This document shows positions 50,563-58,869 of a stretch of 64,000 bases of DNA, piece after piece. The stretch covers positions 248,001-312,000 of the forward strand of contig CAWJNF010000004.1 in NCBI GenBank assembly GCA_963844235.1, written 5' to 3'. The position numbers and the translations under genes are program-made. Position 1 is the stretch's first letter. Each line of letters starts with the position of its first letter. The notes beneath the pieces are model-generated. The model ran no database searches. It was not told the origin of the DNA and worked only from the letters and a program-made list of their open reading frames with translations. The DNA is from CAWJNF01 sp963844235 (lineage in GTDB: Bacteria > Actinomycetota > Thermoleophilia > Gaiellales > Gaiellaceae).

Positions 50563-51339
50563 TTAGAGCGTGCGGCGGTACACGGCGAACGCGCGCGTGG
50601 CGAGGGCGCAGGTGACCGCGACGAAGGCGGCGAGCAGGCCGAGGTACAGGCCGACTCGGCCCCAGTCGGTGTCGAGGCTCGACATCTCGCGCGCCGCGAC
50701 GACCCCCCAGTTCACGGGGTTGAGCTTCGAGGCCCACTGCATCCAGCCGGGCATGAGCGTCTCCGCGATCAGGATCGCCGAGATGAAGATGAGGGGGAGC
50801 CCGAAGAAGTTGAGGATCGCGATGAGCGGCTCCTCCCGCCGGACGACCAGCGCGATGCCGTGGGAGATGCCGGCCCACCCCGCGGCCACCATCGCGGCGA
50901 CCGCGATGATCACGAGCCACCCCGCGACTCCACGCTCGACGCGAGCGCCGAGGAGCCAGGCCGTGCCGAGGATGATCACGGTCTGGACGATCGAGATGAT
51001 GGCGCTGTGGAGGACCTGCGAGACGATCAGCGAGCTGCGGCTCGTCCGGGTCGCGAGAAAGCGGGGAATGACACCCCGGTCGAGGTCGTCGATCATGGCC
51101 ATCCCGGACCACGTGGCTCCGAAGAACGCCGTCATCACCACGATGCCCGGCGTCAGAAACTGGACGTAGGAATCCGACTCGAAGCCCGGCAGGTCGACGA
51201 TCCGGCGAAAGAGCTGGCTGTAGAGCAGGAGCCAGAACATCGGCTGCGTGAGCGCGAACACGAGCCAGATCGGCTGGCGGAGGAAGTTGCGCTGATGACG
51301 CACGAGCATCGACAGCGTGTCCTGAACCGCGGCAGTCAT
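50563..51339 (-). CDS. ABC-2 type exporter permease (DrrB-like)
   Basis: A 258-aa membrane protein with six predicted helices. ABC-2 features include LVFALTQPMFWLLLYSQLF, FLTPGIVVMTAFFGATWSG, the coupling-helix region DDLDRGVIPRFLATRTSRSS and the C-terminal NFFGLPLIFISAILIAETLMPGWMQ with NPVNWGVVAAR. Homologues export drugs, lipids or polysaccharides. Its start overlaps the ATPase stop by 4 bp, so they form one exporter. Confidence 0.92.
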   Translation of the reverse strand: MTAAVQDTLSMLVRHQRNFLRQPIWLVFALTQPMFWLLLYSQLFRRIVDLPGFESDSYVQFLTPGIVVMTAFFGATWSGMAMIDDLDRGVIPRFLATRTSRSSLIVSQVLHSAIISIVQTVIILGTAWLLGARVERGVAGWLVIIAVAAMVAAGWAGISHGIALVVRREEPLIAILNFFGLPLIFISAILIAETLMPGWMQWASKLNPVNWGVVAAREMSSLDTDWGRVGLYLGLLAAFVAVTCALATRAFAVYRRTL

Positions 51340-52304
51340 CTCTCCCCCGCTCCCGCCTCGTCCTCGGAGCGGAAGTCACGCCCCGTGAAGTGCAGGTACA
51401 CGTCGTCGAGCGACGGCCGCGACACGGTGACCGACGCGACGGGCATGCCCTGCGCCTCGAGCGCGGAAAGGATCTCCGGCACGGCCTGAGCGCCGTGCTC
51501 GACGCGAGCACGGAGATGGCGCCCGTCCACGACTGCCTCCTCGACGGCCCCGAGGCGACCGACGACGGCCGCCGCGTCCGCGGCCTTCCCGTCCGCGAGC
51601 TCGACGGTGACCGCGTCCCCGAGCAGCTCGCGCTTGAGCGCATCGGGAGGACCCTCGACGGCGACCCGGCCGCGACTCATGATCGCGACGCGTCCGGCGA
51701 GGCGATCGGCCTCCTCGAGGTAGTGCGTCGTCAGCAGGATCGTGAGCGACTCCTGCGCTGCCAGACGCTCGAGCTCGCCCCACATCGCCGCCCGCGCCTC
51801 GGGATCGAGCCCCGTGGTGGGCTCGTCGAGGAAGAGCACCTGGGGGCGGTGCACGAGGCCCATGGCGACGTCGAGGCGCCGCTTCATCCCGCCGGAGTAG
51901 GTGCGCACGATGCGGTCCGCGAACTCCTCGATGCCGAACGTGGTCAGCAGCTCGTCGACGCGTCGATGCAGCTCCGCGTGCGGGACGCGCTGCACCTTCC
52001 CCTGCAGCTCGAGGTTCTCGCGCCCTGTCGCGTGGACGTCGACGCCGGAGCTCTGCGGCACGTAGCCGATCGCTCCCCGCACGGCAACCGGCTCGCGGGC
52101 GACATCGTGCCCCGCGACAGTCGCCCGTCCCGCATCCTGCTTGGACAGGGTGACGAGGATCTTGACCGTCGTCGACTTCCCCGCCCCGTTTGGTCCCAAT
52201 AACCCGAAGACCTCGCCCTCCTCGACGCGGAACGTCACGCCGTCGAGCGCGCGAACGCCCTTCGGGTACGTCTTCTCGAGCTCCTCGACCTCGATCGCCG
52301 GCAC
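51336..52304 (-). CDS. ABC exporter ATP-binding protein (DrrA-like)
   Basis: A 322-aa ATPase. Walker A GLLGPNGAGKST, signature RTYSGGMKRRLDVAMG, Walker B VLFLDEPTTGLDP and the switch TTHYLEEADRL are all present, followed by the DrrA-type C-terminal domain (about residues 225-310, ending SRPSLDDVYLHFTG). I place the start at GTG 52304 (VPAIEVEELEKTY), because a TACACT -10 box stands 6 nt upstream; the frame is open further into the palindromic repeat. Confidence 0.93.
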   Translation of the reverse strand: MPAIEVEELEKTYPKGVRALDGVTFRVEEGEVFGLLGPNGAGKSTTVKILVTLSKQDAGRATVAGHDVAREPVAVRGAIGYVPQSSGVDVHATGRENLELQGKVQRVPHAELHRRVDELLTTFGIEEFADRIVRTYSGGMKRRLDVAMGLVHRPQVLFLDEPTTGLDPEARAAMWGELERLAAQESLTILLTTHYLEEADRLAGRVAIMSRGRVAVEGPPDALKRELLGDAVTVELADGKAADAAAVVGRLGAVEEAVVDGRHLRARVEHGAQAVPEILSALEAQGMPVASVTVSRPSLDDVYLHFTGRDFRSEDEAGAGER

Positions 52305-52310
52305 CCGGCC

Positions 52311-52316
52311 AGTGTA
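52311..52316 (-). promoter_or_regulatory. -10 box for the ABC exporter, touching a palindromic repeat
   Basis: Minus-strand TACACT, 6 nt before GTG 52304. Its last three bases on the plus strand overlap the GTA that begins the repeat at 52314, so the repeat sits directly at this promoter. Confidence 0.5.
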
Positions 52317-52382
52317 GGGGCCGGATCTCATCCGGCCCGCCGGCGCAGCCGGCCCATGTAGGGGCCGGATCTCATCGGCCCG
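52314..52382. repeat. Two GTAGGGGCCGGATCTC palindromes between divergent promoters
   Basis: Copies at 52314-52339 (perfect) and 52358-52382 (one base lost from the right arm). They lie between the exporter genes and the divergent moaD-moaE fusion, upstream of both, unlike the copies found at 3' ends. Confidence 0.85.
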
Positions 52383-52403
52383 TTCCGTGCCAGGCCCCGC
52401 CGC

Positions 52404-52409
52404 TACGCT
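52404..52409 (+). promoter_or_regulatory. -10 box for the MoaD-MoaE fusion
   Basis: TACGCT, 6 nt before ATG 52416. Confidence 0.55.
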
Positions 52410-52415
52410 GGCCGC

Positions 52416-53058
52416 ATGCGCGTCCGCGTGAAGCTGTTCGCCGCGCTGCGCGAGCGGGCTGGGCGCTTCCGAGCGTGACCTCGAGCTGCCCGATGGATCG
52501 TGCGCCGCCGACGCCTGGGCTGCTATCCCGGAGCTCGGCCCCGAGCCGGTCGGCCTGCTCTACGCGCTCAACCGCGAGTACGTGGCCCGTGAGAGCCCGC
52601 TCGCCGACGGCGACGAGCTCGCGCTGATCCCACCTGTCTCGGGCGGCGCCTTCCGCCTCACCGCCGACCCGATCGACCTCGAGGCGGTCGTCGCCGAGGT
52701 CGCCGACGAGCGTGCCGGAGCGATCGCCACGTTCGTCGGCACGACGCGGGTCGAGTCGCGCGGGCGCACCGTCACGCGCCTCGAGTACGAGGCCTACGAA
52801 GGCATGGCCGAGCAGGAGATGGCGCGAATCGCGGAGGAGCTCATCGCCCGGTACGACCTCGTCAAGGTGGCGATCGCGCATCGGATCGGACGGGTCGAGA
52901 TCGGCGAGGCCAGTGTCGCGATCGCCGTCTCCGCGCCTCATCGCGCCGACGCGCTCGCCGCCTGCAAGGACGCGATCGACACCCTCAAGGAAACCGTGCC
53001 GCTCTGGAAGAAGGAGATCTACGAGGGCGGCGAGGAGTGGATCGGCCGCGGCTCCTGA
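52416..53058 (+). CDS. Fused molybdopterin synthase, MoaD-MoaE (frameshifted in this sequence)
   Basis: Joined, about 213 aa. The MoaD part reads MRVRVKLFAALRERAG and, after removing one G in GCTGGGCGC near 52461-52464, ASERDLELPDGS through LADGDELALIPPVSGG. The Gly-Gly that carries the thiocarboxylate is followed at once by MoaE: AFRLTADPIDLEAVV, GAIATFVGTTR, LEYEAYEGMAEQEM, VAIAHRIGRVEIGEASV and the active-site KKEIYEGGEEW. MoaD and MoaE together add sulfur to precursor Z. M. tuberculosis MoaX has the same fusion and must be cleaved after Gly-Gly; the same is expected here. The M50 gene follows. Confidence 0.9.
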
Positions 53059-53130
53059 CCGCGTCGGCCCCGTGCACCGGTCACGAACGGAACCGCCCGC
53101 CCGGGGGAGTGGGCGTCGGGCACGCCTCGC

Positions 53131-53136
53131 TACGAT
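53131..53136 (+). promoter_or_regulatory. -10 box for the M50 peptidase gene
   Basis: TACGAT, 6 nt before ATG 53143. Confidence 0.55.
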
Positions 53137-53142
53137 GAACGT

Positions 53143-53970
53143 ATGAGCAACCTGGCTCCCGAGCCGGACCCGCCGCTGCGCGACTACGAGCCCGTTCACC
53201 CCCGGGGCGGCCTCGCCGAACGCGCGAAAAAGCTGTGGGTCCCGATCGCGGTCCTGGCCGGTCTCGCGTGGAAGTTCAAGGCCGCGGCGCTCGCCGTCTT
53301 CAAGCTCAAGATCCTCGCGACCTCCGGGACGATGCTCGTCTCGGTCGCAGCCTACGCCTGGCTCTGGGGCTGGCGGTTCGCGGTCGGCTTCGTGCTGCTG
53401 CTGCTCGTCCACGAGCTCGGCCACGTGTTCGAGCTCCGCCGACAGGGGATTCCGGCCACGGCGCCGCTCTTCATCCCGTTCATGGGCGCCGTCGTCGGTA
53501 TGAAGCAGCTTCCCCACGACGCGTGGCGCGAGGCTCGCGTGGCCCTCGCGGGACCTATCGTCGGCAGCCTGGGCACTGCCGCTGTGTGGGCGGCGGGCGA
53601 GGCGCTCGACTCCGAGCTGCTCGTGGCGCTCGCGTTCACCGGCTTTTTGCTGAACCTGTTCAACCTGCTCCCGGTGGTGCCACTCGACGGCGGCCGCGCC
53701 GTCGCCGCGCTGCACCCCGCGTTCTGGGGCCTCGGCCTGGCCGGGCTCCTGGCGCTCACGATCGTCGCGCCGAACCCGATCCTGATCGCGATCCTCGTGA
53801 TCGGCGGCTTCGAGCTCTGGGGCCGCTGGCGCCACTGGCGTGACCCCGAGTCGCGCGCGTACTACGCGATCTCGCCGCGCCACCGCGTCATCGTCGGCGT
53901 GACCTACCTCGGTCTCGCGGCGCTGCTCGCGCTCGCCATGAGCGCGACGCACATCGAGAAGACGTTCTAG
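53143..53970 (+). CDS. Site-2 protease family (M50) membrane metallopeptidase
   Basis: A 275-aa multi-pass membrane protein. The zinc site is His90-Glu91-x-x-His94 in VHELGHVFELRR, with the third ligand Asp182 in VVPLDGGRAVAAL. Several helices surround the site; there is no PDZ domain. Homologues cut substrates inside the membrane. The N-terminus is soluble and Pro-rich (PEPDPPLRDYEPVHPRGG). The C-terminal HRVIVGVTYLGLAALLALAM is a last helix. Target unknown; it sits between molybdopterin and selenium genes without an obvious functional link. Confidence 0.9.
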   Translation: MSNLAPEPDPPLRDYEPVHPRGGLAERAKKLWVPIAVLAGLAWKFKAAALAVFKLKILATSGTMLVSVAAYAWLWGWRFAVGFVLLLLVHELGHVFELRRQGIPATAPLFIPFMGAVVGMKQLPHDAWREARVALAGPIVGSLGTAAVWAAGEALDSELLVALAFTGFLLNLFNLLPVVPLDGGRAVAALHPAFWGLGLAGLLALTIVAPNPILIAILVIGGFELWGRWRHWRDPESRAYYAISPRHRVIVGVTYLGLAALLALAMSATHIEKTF

Positions 53971-53996
53971 TCGCAGGAGCGCGGCGGGCGCCGCCG

Positions 53997-54002
53997 TACA
54001 AT
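53997..54002 (+). promoter_or_regulatory. -10 box for selA
   Basis: TACAAT, 6 nt before GTG 54009; the best match to consensus TATAAT in this set. Confidence 0.6.
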
Positions 54003-54008
54003 TCGTGC

Positions 54009-55340
54009 GTGGCGGACACCGCGCCCTCCAACCCGCTGCGCGAGCTGCCCTCAGTCGATCGACTTCTCGCCGAGGAGCAGGTTCGCGCCCTCGCCGAGCG
54101 GCACGGCCGCGAGACGCTCGTGGCGGCGGCGCGACGGACGCTCGCACGAGCCCGTGAGGAGATCCTGGCCGGCTTCGAGCCCGGCGATCTCGCGGCACGC
54201 GTCGCGCAGGAGGCCGAGCACGCCGTCGCGCCCCGCCTGCGCCGCGTCCTGAACGCGACCGGTGTCGTCGTGCACACGAACCTCGGCCGTGCGCCCCTCG
54301 CGAGGGCGGCGCTCGAGCGCGTCGCCGAGGTCGCAACCGGGTACTCGAACCTCGAGTACGACGTCGCCGCCGGGGCACGCGGTTCGCGGCAGGATCATGT
54401 CGCGGAGCACCTGCGCGAGCTGACCGGCGCCGACGCCGCGCTCGTCGTCAATAACAACGCTGCCGCCGTGCTGCTCGCGCTGGCGGCCCTCGCCGAGGGG
54501 CGTGACGTCGTCGTCTCGCGCGGGGAGCTCGTGGAGATCGGGGACGGGTTCCGGATCCCCGACGTCCTCGCCCGCTCGGGCGCGCGCCTCGTCGAGGTCG
54601 GCACGACGAACCGGACCCGGATCGACGACTACGAGCGCGCGCTGACGGACACAACCGCGGTGATCCTGCGCGTGCACCAGTCCAACTTCCGCATCGTCGG
54701 CTTCACGGAGCAGCCGCCGCTCGCCGACCTGGCGCGTCTCGCCGGGCGGCACGACCTCACGCTCGTCGACGACCTGGGCTCGGGTGTCCTGCAAGAGGTT
54801 CACGACGAGCCGTCGGCGCGCTCCAGTCTGGCTGCAGGAGCGCACCTCGTCTGCTTCTCCGGCGACAAGCTGCTCGGCGGCCCCCAGGCGGGCATCGTGT
54901 GCGGCCGCGCCGACCTCGTCGAGCGGCTGCGCCGACATCCGCTACAGCGCGCGCTGCGAGCAGACAAGCTCACCCTCGCTGCCCTCGAGGCCACGCTCGC
55001 GCTATACCGGGACCCGAAGCGGGCGCTCGCGGAGATCCCCGTCCTGCGGATGCTGACGGAGCCGGGCGGCGTCGTGAGGGCGCGCGCCGAGCGCCTCGCC
55101 GTCCTCACCGGCGGTGCGGTCGAGGCGACGATCGCCCGCGCCGGCGGCGGCGCACTGCCGCTCGCCGAGGTCGAGAGCTTCGCGTGTGCGCTCGAGCCTG
55201 AGCTGGCCGAGGCGCTTCGCCTCGGTGAGCCGCCTGTCGTCGGCATCGTCCGCGACGGCAGGCTGCTGCTCGACTGCCGCACGCTCACCGAGGCCGAGAT
55301 CGACGAGGTGGCCGCCGCGGTCGCCACCGCTCGCTCGTGA
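54009..55340 (+). CDS. selA: L-seryl-tRNA(Sec) selenium transferase
   Basis: A 443-aa PLP enzyme that converts Ser-tRNA(Sec) to Sec-tRNA(Sec) using selenophosphate. NPLRELPSVDRLLAEEQVRA is the typical N-terminal domain; RRVLNATGVVVHTNLGRAPL opens the catalytic part; the PLP Lys is Lys287 in FSGDKLLGGPQAGI. DDLGSGVL and RADKLTLAALEATLALY are further SelA signatures. Start GTG 54009 with a -10 box 6 nt before. It precedes selB by 10 bp, and the cognate tRNA lies 3.5 kb downstream. Confidence 0.95.
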   Translation: MADTAPSNPLRELPSVDRLLAEEQVRALAERHGRETLVAAARRTLARAREEILAGFEPGDLAARVAQEAEHAVAPRLRRVLNATGVVVHTNLGRAPLARAALERVAEVATGYSNLEYDVAAGARGSRQDHVAEHLRELTGADAALVVNNNAAAVLLALAALAEGRDVVVSRGELVEIGDGFRIPDVLARSGARLVEVGTTNRTRIDDYERALTDTTAVILRVHQSNFRIVGFTEQPPLADLARLAGRHDLTLVDDLGSGVLQEVHDEPSARSSLAAGAHLVCFSGDKLLGGPQAGIVCGRADLVERLRRHPLQRALRADKLTLAALEATLALYRDPKRALAEIPVLRMLTEPGGVVRARAERLAVLTGGAVEATIARAGGGALPLAEVESFACALEPELAEALRLGEPPVVGIVRDGRLLLDCRTLTEAEIDEVAAAVATARS

Positions 55341-55350
55341 GCTCAGGGAC

Positions 55351-57126
55351 ATGAGGCCGCTCGTACTCGGGACGGCGGGTCATATCGACCATGGCAAGAC
55401 CTGGCTCGTCCGCGCCCTTACCGGCAAGGACACCGACCGCCTACCCGAGGAGAAGGAGCGCGGCATCTCGATCGATCTCGGCTACGCGCCGCTGGAGCTG
55501 CCGGACGGCCGCCGGCTGTCGATCGTGGACGTCCCCGGCCACGAGCGCTTCGTTCGCAACATGGTGGCCGGCGCGACCGGCATCGACCTGTTCCTGCTCG
55601 TCGTCGACGCCGCCGAGGGTGCGCGTCCGCAGACCCACGAGCACCTCGCGATCCTGCGACTGCTCGGCATCGGCCACGGTGTCGTCGCGATCACGAAGGC
55701 CGACTCCGTCGACGAGGAGACGCTCGCTCTTGCGCTCGAGGAGGGGCGAGAGCTCGTGCCGGGAGCTCCGGTCGTCGCGACGAGCGCCCGGACCGGCGCC
55801 GGCCTCGACGAGCTCGTCGTGGCGTTGGCCGAGGTCGCGGGCGCAACCGACTCCGGCGCGCAGCACGCGCATGCCGGCCTGCCGACGCGGCTCTTCGTCG
55901 ACCGCTCGTTCAGCCTCCGAGGGATCGGCACCGTCGTGACGGGCACGCTCTGGTCCGGCGCCGTCGGGGAGGGAGACGAGCTCCTGGCGGAGCCCACGCG
56001 CACTCGCGTACGGGTACGCAGCGTCCAGGTACACGACCGCCCGGTCGAGCGCGCCGAGGCCGGTCAGCGGGTCGCACTGGCCCTGCCCGGGCTCGATCGC
56101 ACGAAGCTCCGCCGAGGGGACGCGCTGGTCGAGCCCGGCGCCTACCCGACGAGCTATCGCCTCGACGTCCAGCTGGACGAGCTCGACGAGCTCGACGACC
56201 ACGCCCGCGTACATGTCCATCACGGCACCGCAGACCACTACGCCCGGATCGTGCGCGTCGGCGACCGCTTCGCGCAGCTCCGGCTCGCGTCCCCGGCGAT
56301 CGCGGCGCGTGGGGATCGCTTCGTCCTCCGCGACCGCACGACCGTCGGCGGCGGCGTCGTCCTCGACCCGGCGCCGCCGAGACGGACGAGCGTCGAACGC
56401 CTGGTCCTGCTCGAGCGCGGCGATCCGGCGTCGATCGTCCGCGCGGCGCTGAGCGCGGCCTCGGAGCCGCTCGCCCGCGCCGAGCTGGAGCGGCGCGCTG
56501 TGCTCGGGCCGGCTGAGCTCGACGTGGGTCTCGCCGAGGCCGTCGAGCTCGGCGGCTTCTACACGACACGTGAATGGCTCGACGATCTGGCCGGCGCCGT
56601 CGCGCAGCGGCTCGCCGACCGGGCGCGGACGAGCCCCCTCGATCCGGGCATCCCGCTCGCCGAGCTCCTGCCGCCGCGGCCCTGGGCGCAGGCCGCGCTC
56701 GCCGTGCTGCCGCTGGAGCGCCGGGGCGCCAAGGCGTACGCTCCAGGCGCCAGCGCGGAGCTCGGCGATCGCGCCTCGGCGGCAGCCGAGCTCGAGGCGG
56801 AGCTCGCCGCGAGCGGCTTCACCCCGCTAAAGGCCGCGGACCGCGGTCTGGCCGTGTTCCTCGAAGAGCAGGGCAGGCTCGTCAGGCTGGGAGACGGGCT
56901 CGTGCTGGGCGTCGAGGCCTACGAGGAGGCCCGCCGGATGCTCGTCGTCGAGTGCGAGGCGAGCGGCTCGATCACGATCGCGCGCTTCCGTGACCGGCTC
57001 GGCATCGGACGACGGGCGGCCCAGGTCCTGCTCGAGCGCTTCGACGCCGACGGCGTGACGCGGCGGGTCGGCGACGAGCGCGTTCTGAGGCGTCGCACCC
57101 GTGGCGCCGGCGCCTCGACCGCCTAG
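55351..57126 (+). CDS. selB: Selenocysteine-specific translation elongation factor
   Basis: A 591-aa GTPase that brings Sec-tRNA(Sec) to UGA codons preceded or followed by a SECIS hairpin. GTPase motifs are GTAGHIDHGKTWLV (G1), KERGISIDLGYAPLELP (switch), DVPGHERFVRN (G3) and TKAD (G4). EF-Tu-like domains 2 and 3 follow (RLFVDRSFSLRGIGTVVTGT), then winged-helix repeats that bind SECIS RNA (ending RFRDRLGIGRRAAQVLLERF, DADGVTRRVGDERVL). The ATG lies 10 bp after selA, one operon. Confidence 0.95.
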   Translation: MRPLVLGTAGHIDHGKTWLVRALTGKDTDRLPEEKERGISIDLGYAPLELPDGRRLSIVDVPGHERFVRNMVAGATGIDLFLLVVDAAEGARPQTHEHLAILRLLGIGHGVVAITKADSVDEETLALALEEGRELVPGAPVVATSARTGAGLDELVVALAEVAGATDSGAQHAHAGLPTRLFVDRSFSLRGIGTVVTGTLWSGAVGEGDELLAEPTRTRVRVRSVQVHDRPVERAEAGQRVALALPGLDRTKLRRGDALVEPGAYPTSYRLDVQLDELDELDDHARVHVHHGTADHYARIVRVGDRFAQLRLASPAIAARGDRFVLRDRTTVGGGVVLDPAPPRRTSVERLVLLERGDPASIVRAALSAASEPLARAELERRAVLGPAELDVGLAEAVELGGFYTTREWLDDLAGAVAQRLADRARTSPLDPGIPLAELLPPRPWAQAALAVLPLERRGAKAYAPGASAELGDRASAAAELEAELAASGFTPLKAADRGLAVFLEEQGRLVRLGDGLVLGVEAYEEARRMLVVECEASGSITIARFRDRLGIGRRAAQVLLERFDADGVTRRVGDERVLRRRTRGAGASTA

Positions 57127-57176
57127 CGAGCCGCGTCGGCGAGCTGCTCAATCTGGACGCCGGAGACGGCTCTCCC

Positions 57177-57182
57177 TACCAT
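57177..57182 (+). promoter_or_regulatory. -10 box for the secreted metalloprotease
   Basis: TACCAT, 6 nt before ATG 57189. Confidence 0.5.
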
Positions 57183-57188
57183 GAGCGG

Positions 57189-58853
57189 ATGCCTACTCCC
57201 CGAGCGCTCCGCCTTACGGTCGCTGCAGTCCTCGCGACGCTCGTTCTCACGTCCCAGGCCTACGCGACGTCAGGGCGGGTGCCCGCACTCACGCCCGCGG
57301 CTCCCGACGGGCTCACGCGTGCCCTCGCCGCGGGCGAGCTGAGCGAGGCGCAGTACTCGCTCGAGCGTGCTCGGGCGCTCTTCCGGCCCGACGGCGTGCG
57401 CGCCCGGTACGGGTCCGTGCGGGCAGCGGAACCGCGCGACGCGACGCTCGTGCTCCGCGACCTCGTCGTCCGGCTGCAGCTGCTTTCCCCGGCCGAGCGG
57501 GCGGCGGCGCGCCGGCTTCTCGCGCGCCCGACCGACAGCCCGGATCCGGGCGGGACCACGTATGCCGCGGCCGAGGCGGCTCCGTACTGCACCACCAACG
57601 GGTGCATCCATTACGTGGCTTCCACAACGGACGCGCCGGACCCGGTCGACGCCAACGTCAACGGGCTGCCCGATTACGTCGAGGCCGTGGGCGCCGAGTT
57701 CGAAGTGGTGTGGGCAAAGGAGGTCGTCGCCTATGGCTACCGGCCGCCGAAGTCCGACCTGAACTCGACGAACCACGGGCCGGACGGCCGTATCGACGTC
57801 TACATCGCCGATATCGGGGACGACAGCCTCTACGGCTACTGCACCACCGACGATCCGAACGCGAGCCCCGCGTACGGGTTCTACGACGTCTCCGCGTACT
57901 GCGTCGTCGACGACGACTACTCGCCCAGTCAGTTCTCGGGCGCCGCCTCCGGCATCGCCGCTCTGCAGGTCACCCTGGCGCACGAGTTCGCGCACGCTAT
58001 CCAGTACGCCTACGACGCTCTGGAGGACGGCTGGCTGTTCGAGGCCACGGCCACGTGGCTGGAGGACGAGGTCTACGACGACGTCAACGACAACTATCAG
58101 TACCTGCCGACCAGCCCCCTCGGACGGCCGGACTTCCCGCTCGACGTCTACGACAACGACTTCTCGAGCCCGTCGTACGGCAACCAGTACGGCGCGTTCA
58201 TCTTCTTCCGTTACCTGAGCGAGAGGCTGAACGACCCGTCGATCGTTCGCCGTATCTGGGAGCGCGCCGACGGAAGCCCGACCGGTCCGGACGACTTTTC
58301 CGTCCAGGCGATCGACAATGCGCTGCGAAGCGTCGCGGGGATCGGCTTCGCCGCCGCGTTCAGCGCCTTTGCCGCCGTCAACGCCTTCCCGGCGAGCTTC
58401 TACGAGGAGGGCGCCGCCTATCCGACGCCCCCGATCGCCGGCCAGGGCATCCTGACGGCGGGACGGCAGAGGTTGTCGGGCCAGGACACGCTCGACCACC
58501 TCACGAGCGCGTACCACTTGCTGCGACCGGGAGCGGGCGTCAGGGCGAACGCCCGGCTTCGCGTGAAGCTCAACCTGCCGCCGCGGTCACAGGGGTCGCG
58601 GGCAGTACTCGTCGTCGTCCAGACGAGCGGGGCCCTGCGCTTCGTCCCGGTGACGCTCAACGGGCAGGGTGACGGGGCGGCAACCGTTGGGTTCGGGCGC
58701 GGCAAGGTCAAGGCGGTGCTGTTCGTGCTGGCGAACGCGAGCACCCGCTACACCAACTGCTACGTCGGGCTGCCCTACGCCTGCGGTGGGCTGCCTGTCG
58801 ATGACGGCCGCGTCTACCGATACAACGCCCGGCTCATGCAGGCGGCGCGCTAG
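57189..58853 (+). CDS. Secreted zinc metalloprotease-like protein (HExxH)
   Basis: A 554-aa exported protein. A signal peptide (RLTVAAVLATLVLTSQAYA, about residues 9-27) precedes a domain with CTTNGCIHYVAS, DANVNGLPDYVEAVGAEFE and a zinc site His265-Glu266-x-x-His269 in LAHEFAHAIQYAYD. The downstream Glu in WLFEATATWLEDEVYDD is the probable third ligand. The closest group I know is the MXAN_6640-type putative metalloproteases. A C-terminal beta-rich region (about 430-550) may be an accessory domain. No functional link to selenium genes is evident. Confidence 0.8.
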   Translation: MPTPRALRLTVAAVLATLVLTSQAYATSGRVPALTPAAPDGLTRALAAGELSEAQYSLERARALFRPDGVRARYGSVRAAEPRDATLVLRDLVVRLQLLSPAERAAARRLLARPTDSPDPGGTTYAAAEAAPYCTTNGCIHYVASTTDAPDPVDANVNGLPDYVEAVGAEFEVVWAKEVVAYGYRPPKSDLNSTNHGPDGRIDVYIADIGDDSLYGYCTTDDPNASPAYGFYDVSAYCVVDDDYSPSQFSGAASGIAALQVTLAHEFAHAIQYAYDALEDGWLFEATATWLEDEVYDDVNDNYQYLPTSPLGRPDFPLDVYDNDFSSPSYGNQYGAFIFFRYLSERLNDPSIVRRIWERADGSPTGPDDFSVQAIDNALRSVAGIGFAAAFSAFAAVNAFPASFYEEGAAYPTPPIAGQGILTAGRQRLSGQDTLDHLTSAYHLLRPGAGVRANARLRVKLNLPPRSQGSRAVLVVVQTSGALRFVPVTLNGQGDGAATVGFGRGKVKAVLFVLANASTRYTNCYVGLPYACGGLPVDDGRVYRYNARLMQAAR

Positions 58854-58857
58854 ACGC

Positions 58858-58863
58858 TAGGCT
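58858..58863 (+). promoter_or_regulatory. -10 box for tRNA-Sec
   Basis: TAGGCT, 6 nt before the first base of the tRNA acceptor stem. Since tRNA transcripts begin at or near the mature 5' end, this calibrates the other TANNNT boxes as -10 elements. Confidence 0.6.
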
Positions 58864-58869
58864 GGCCGC

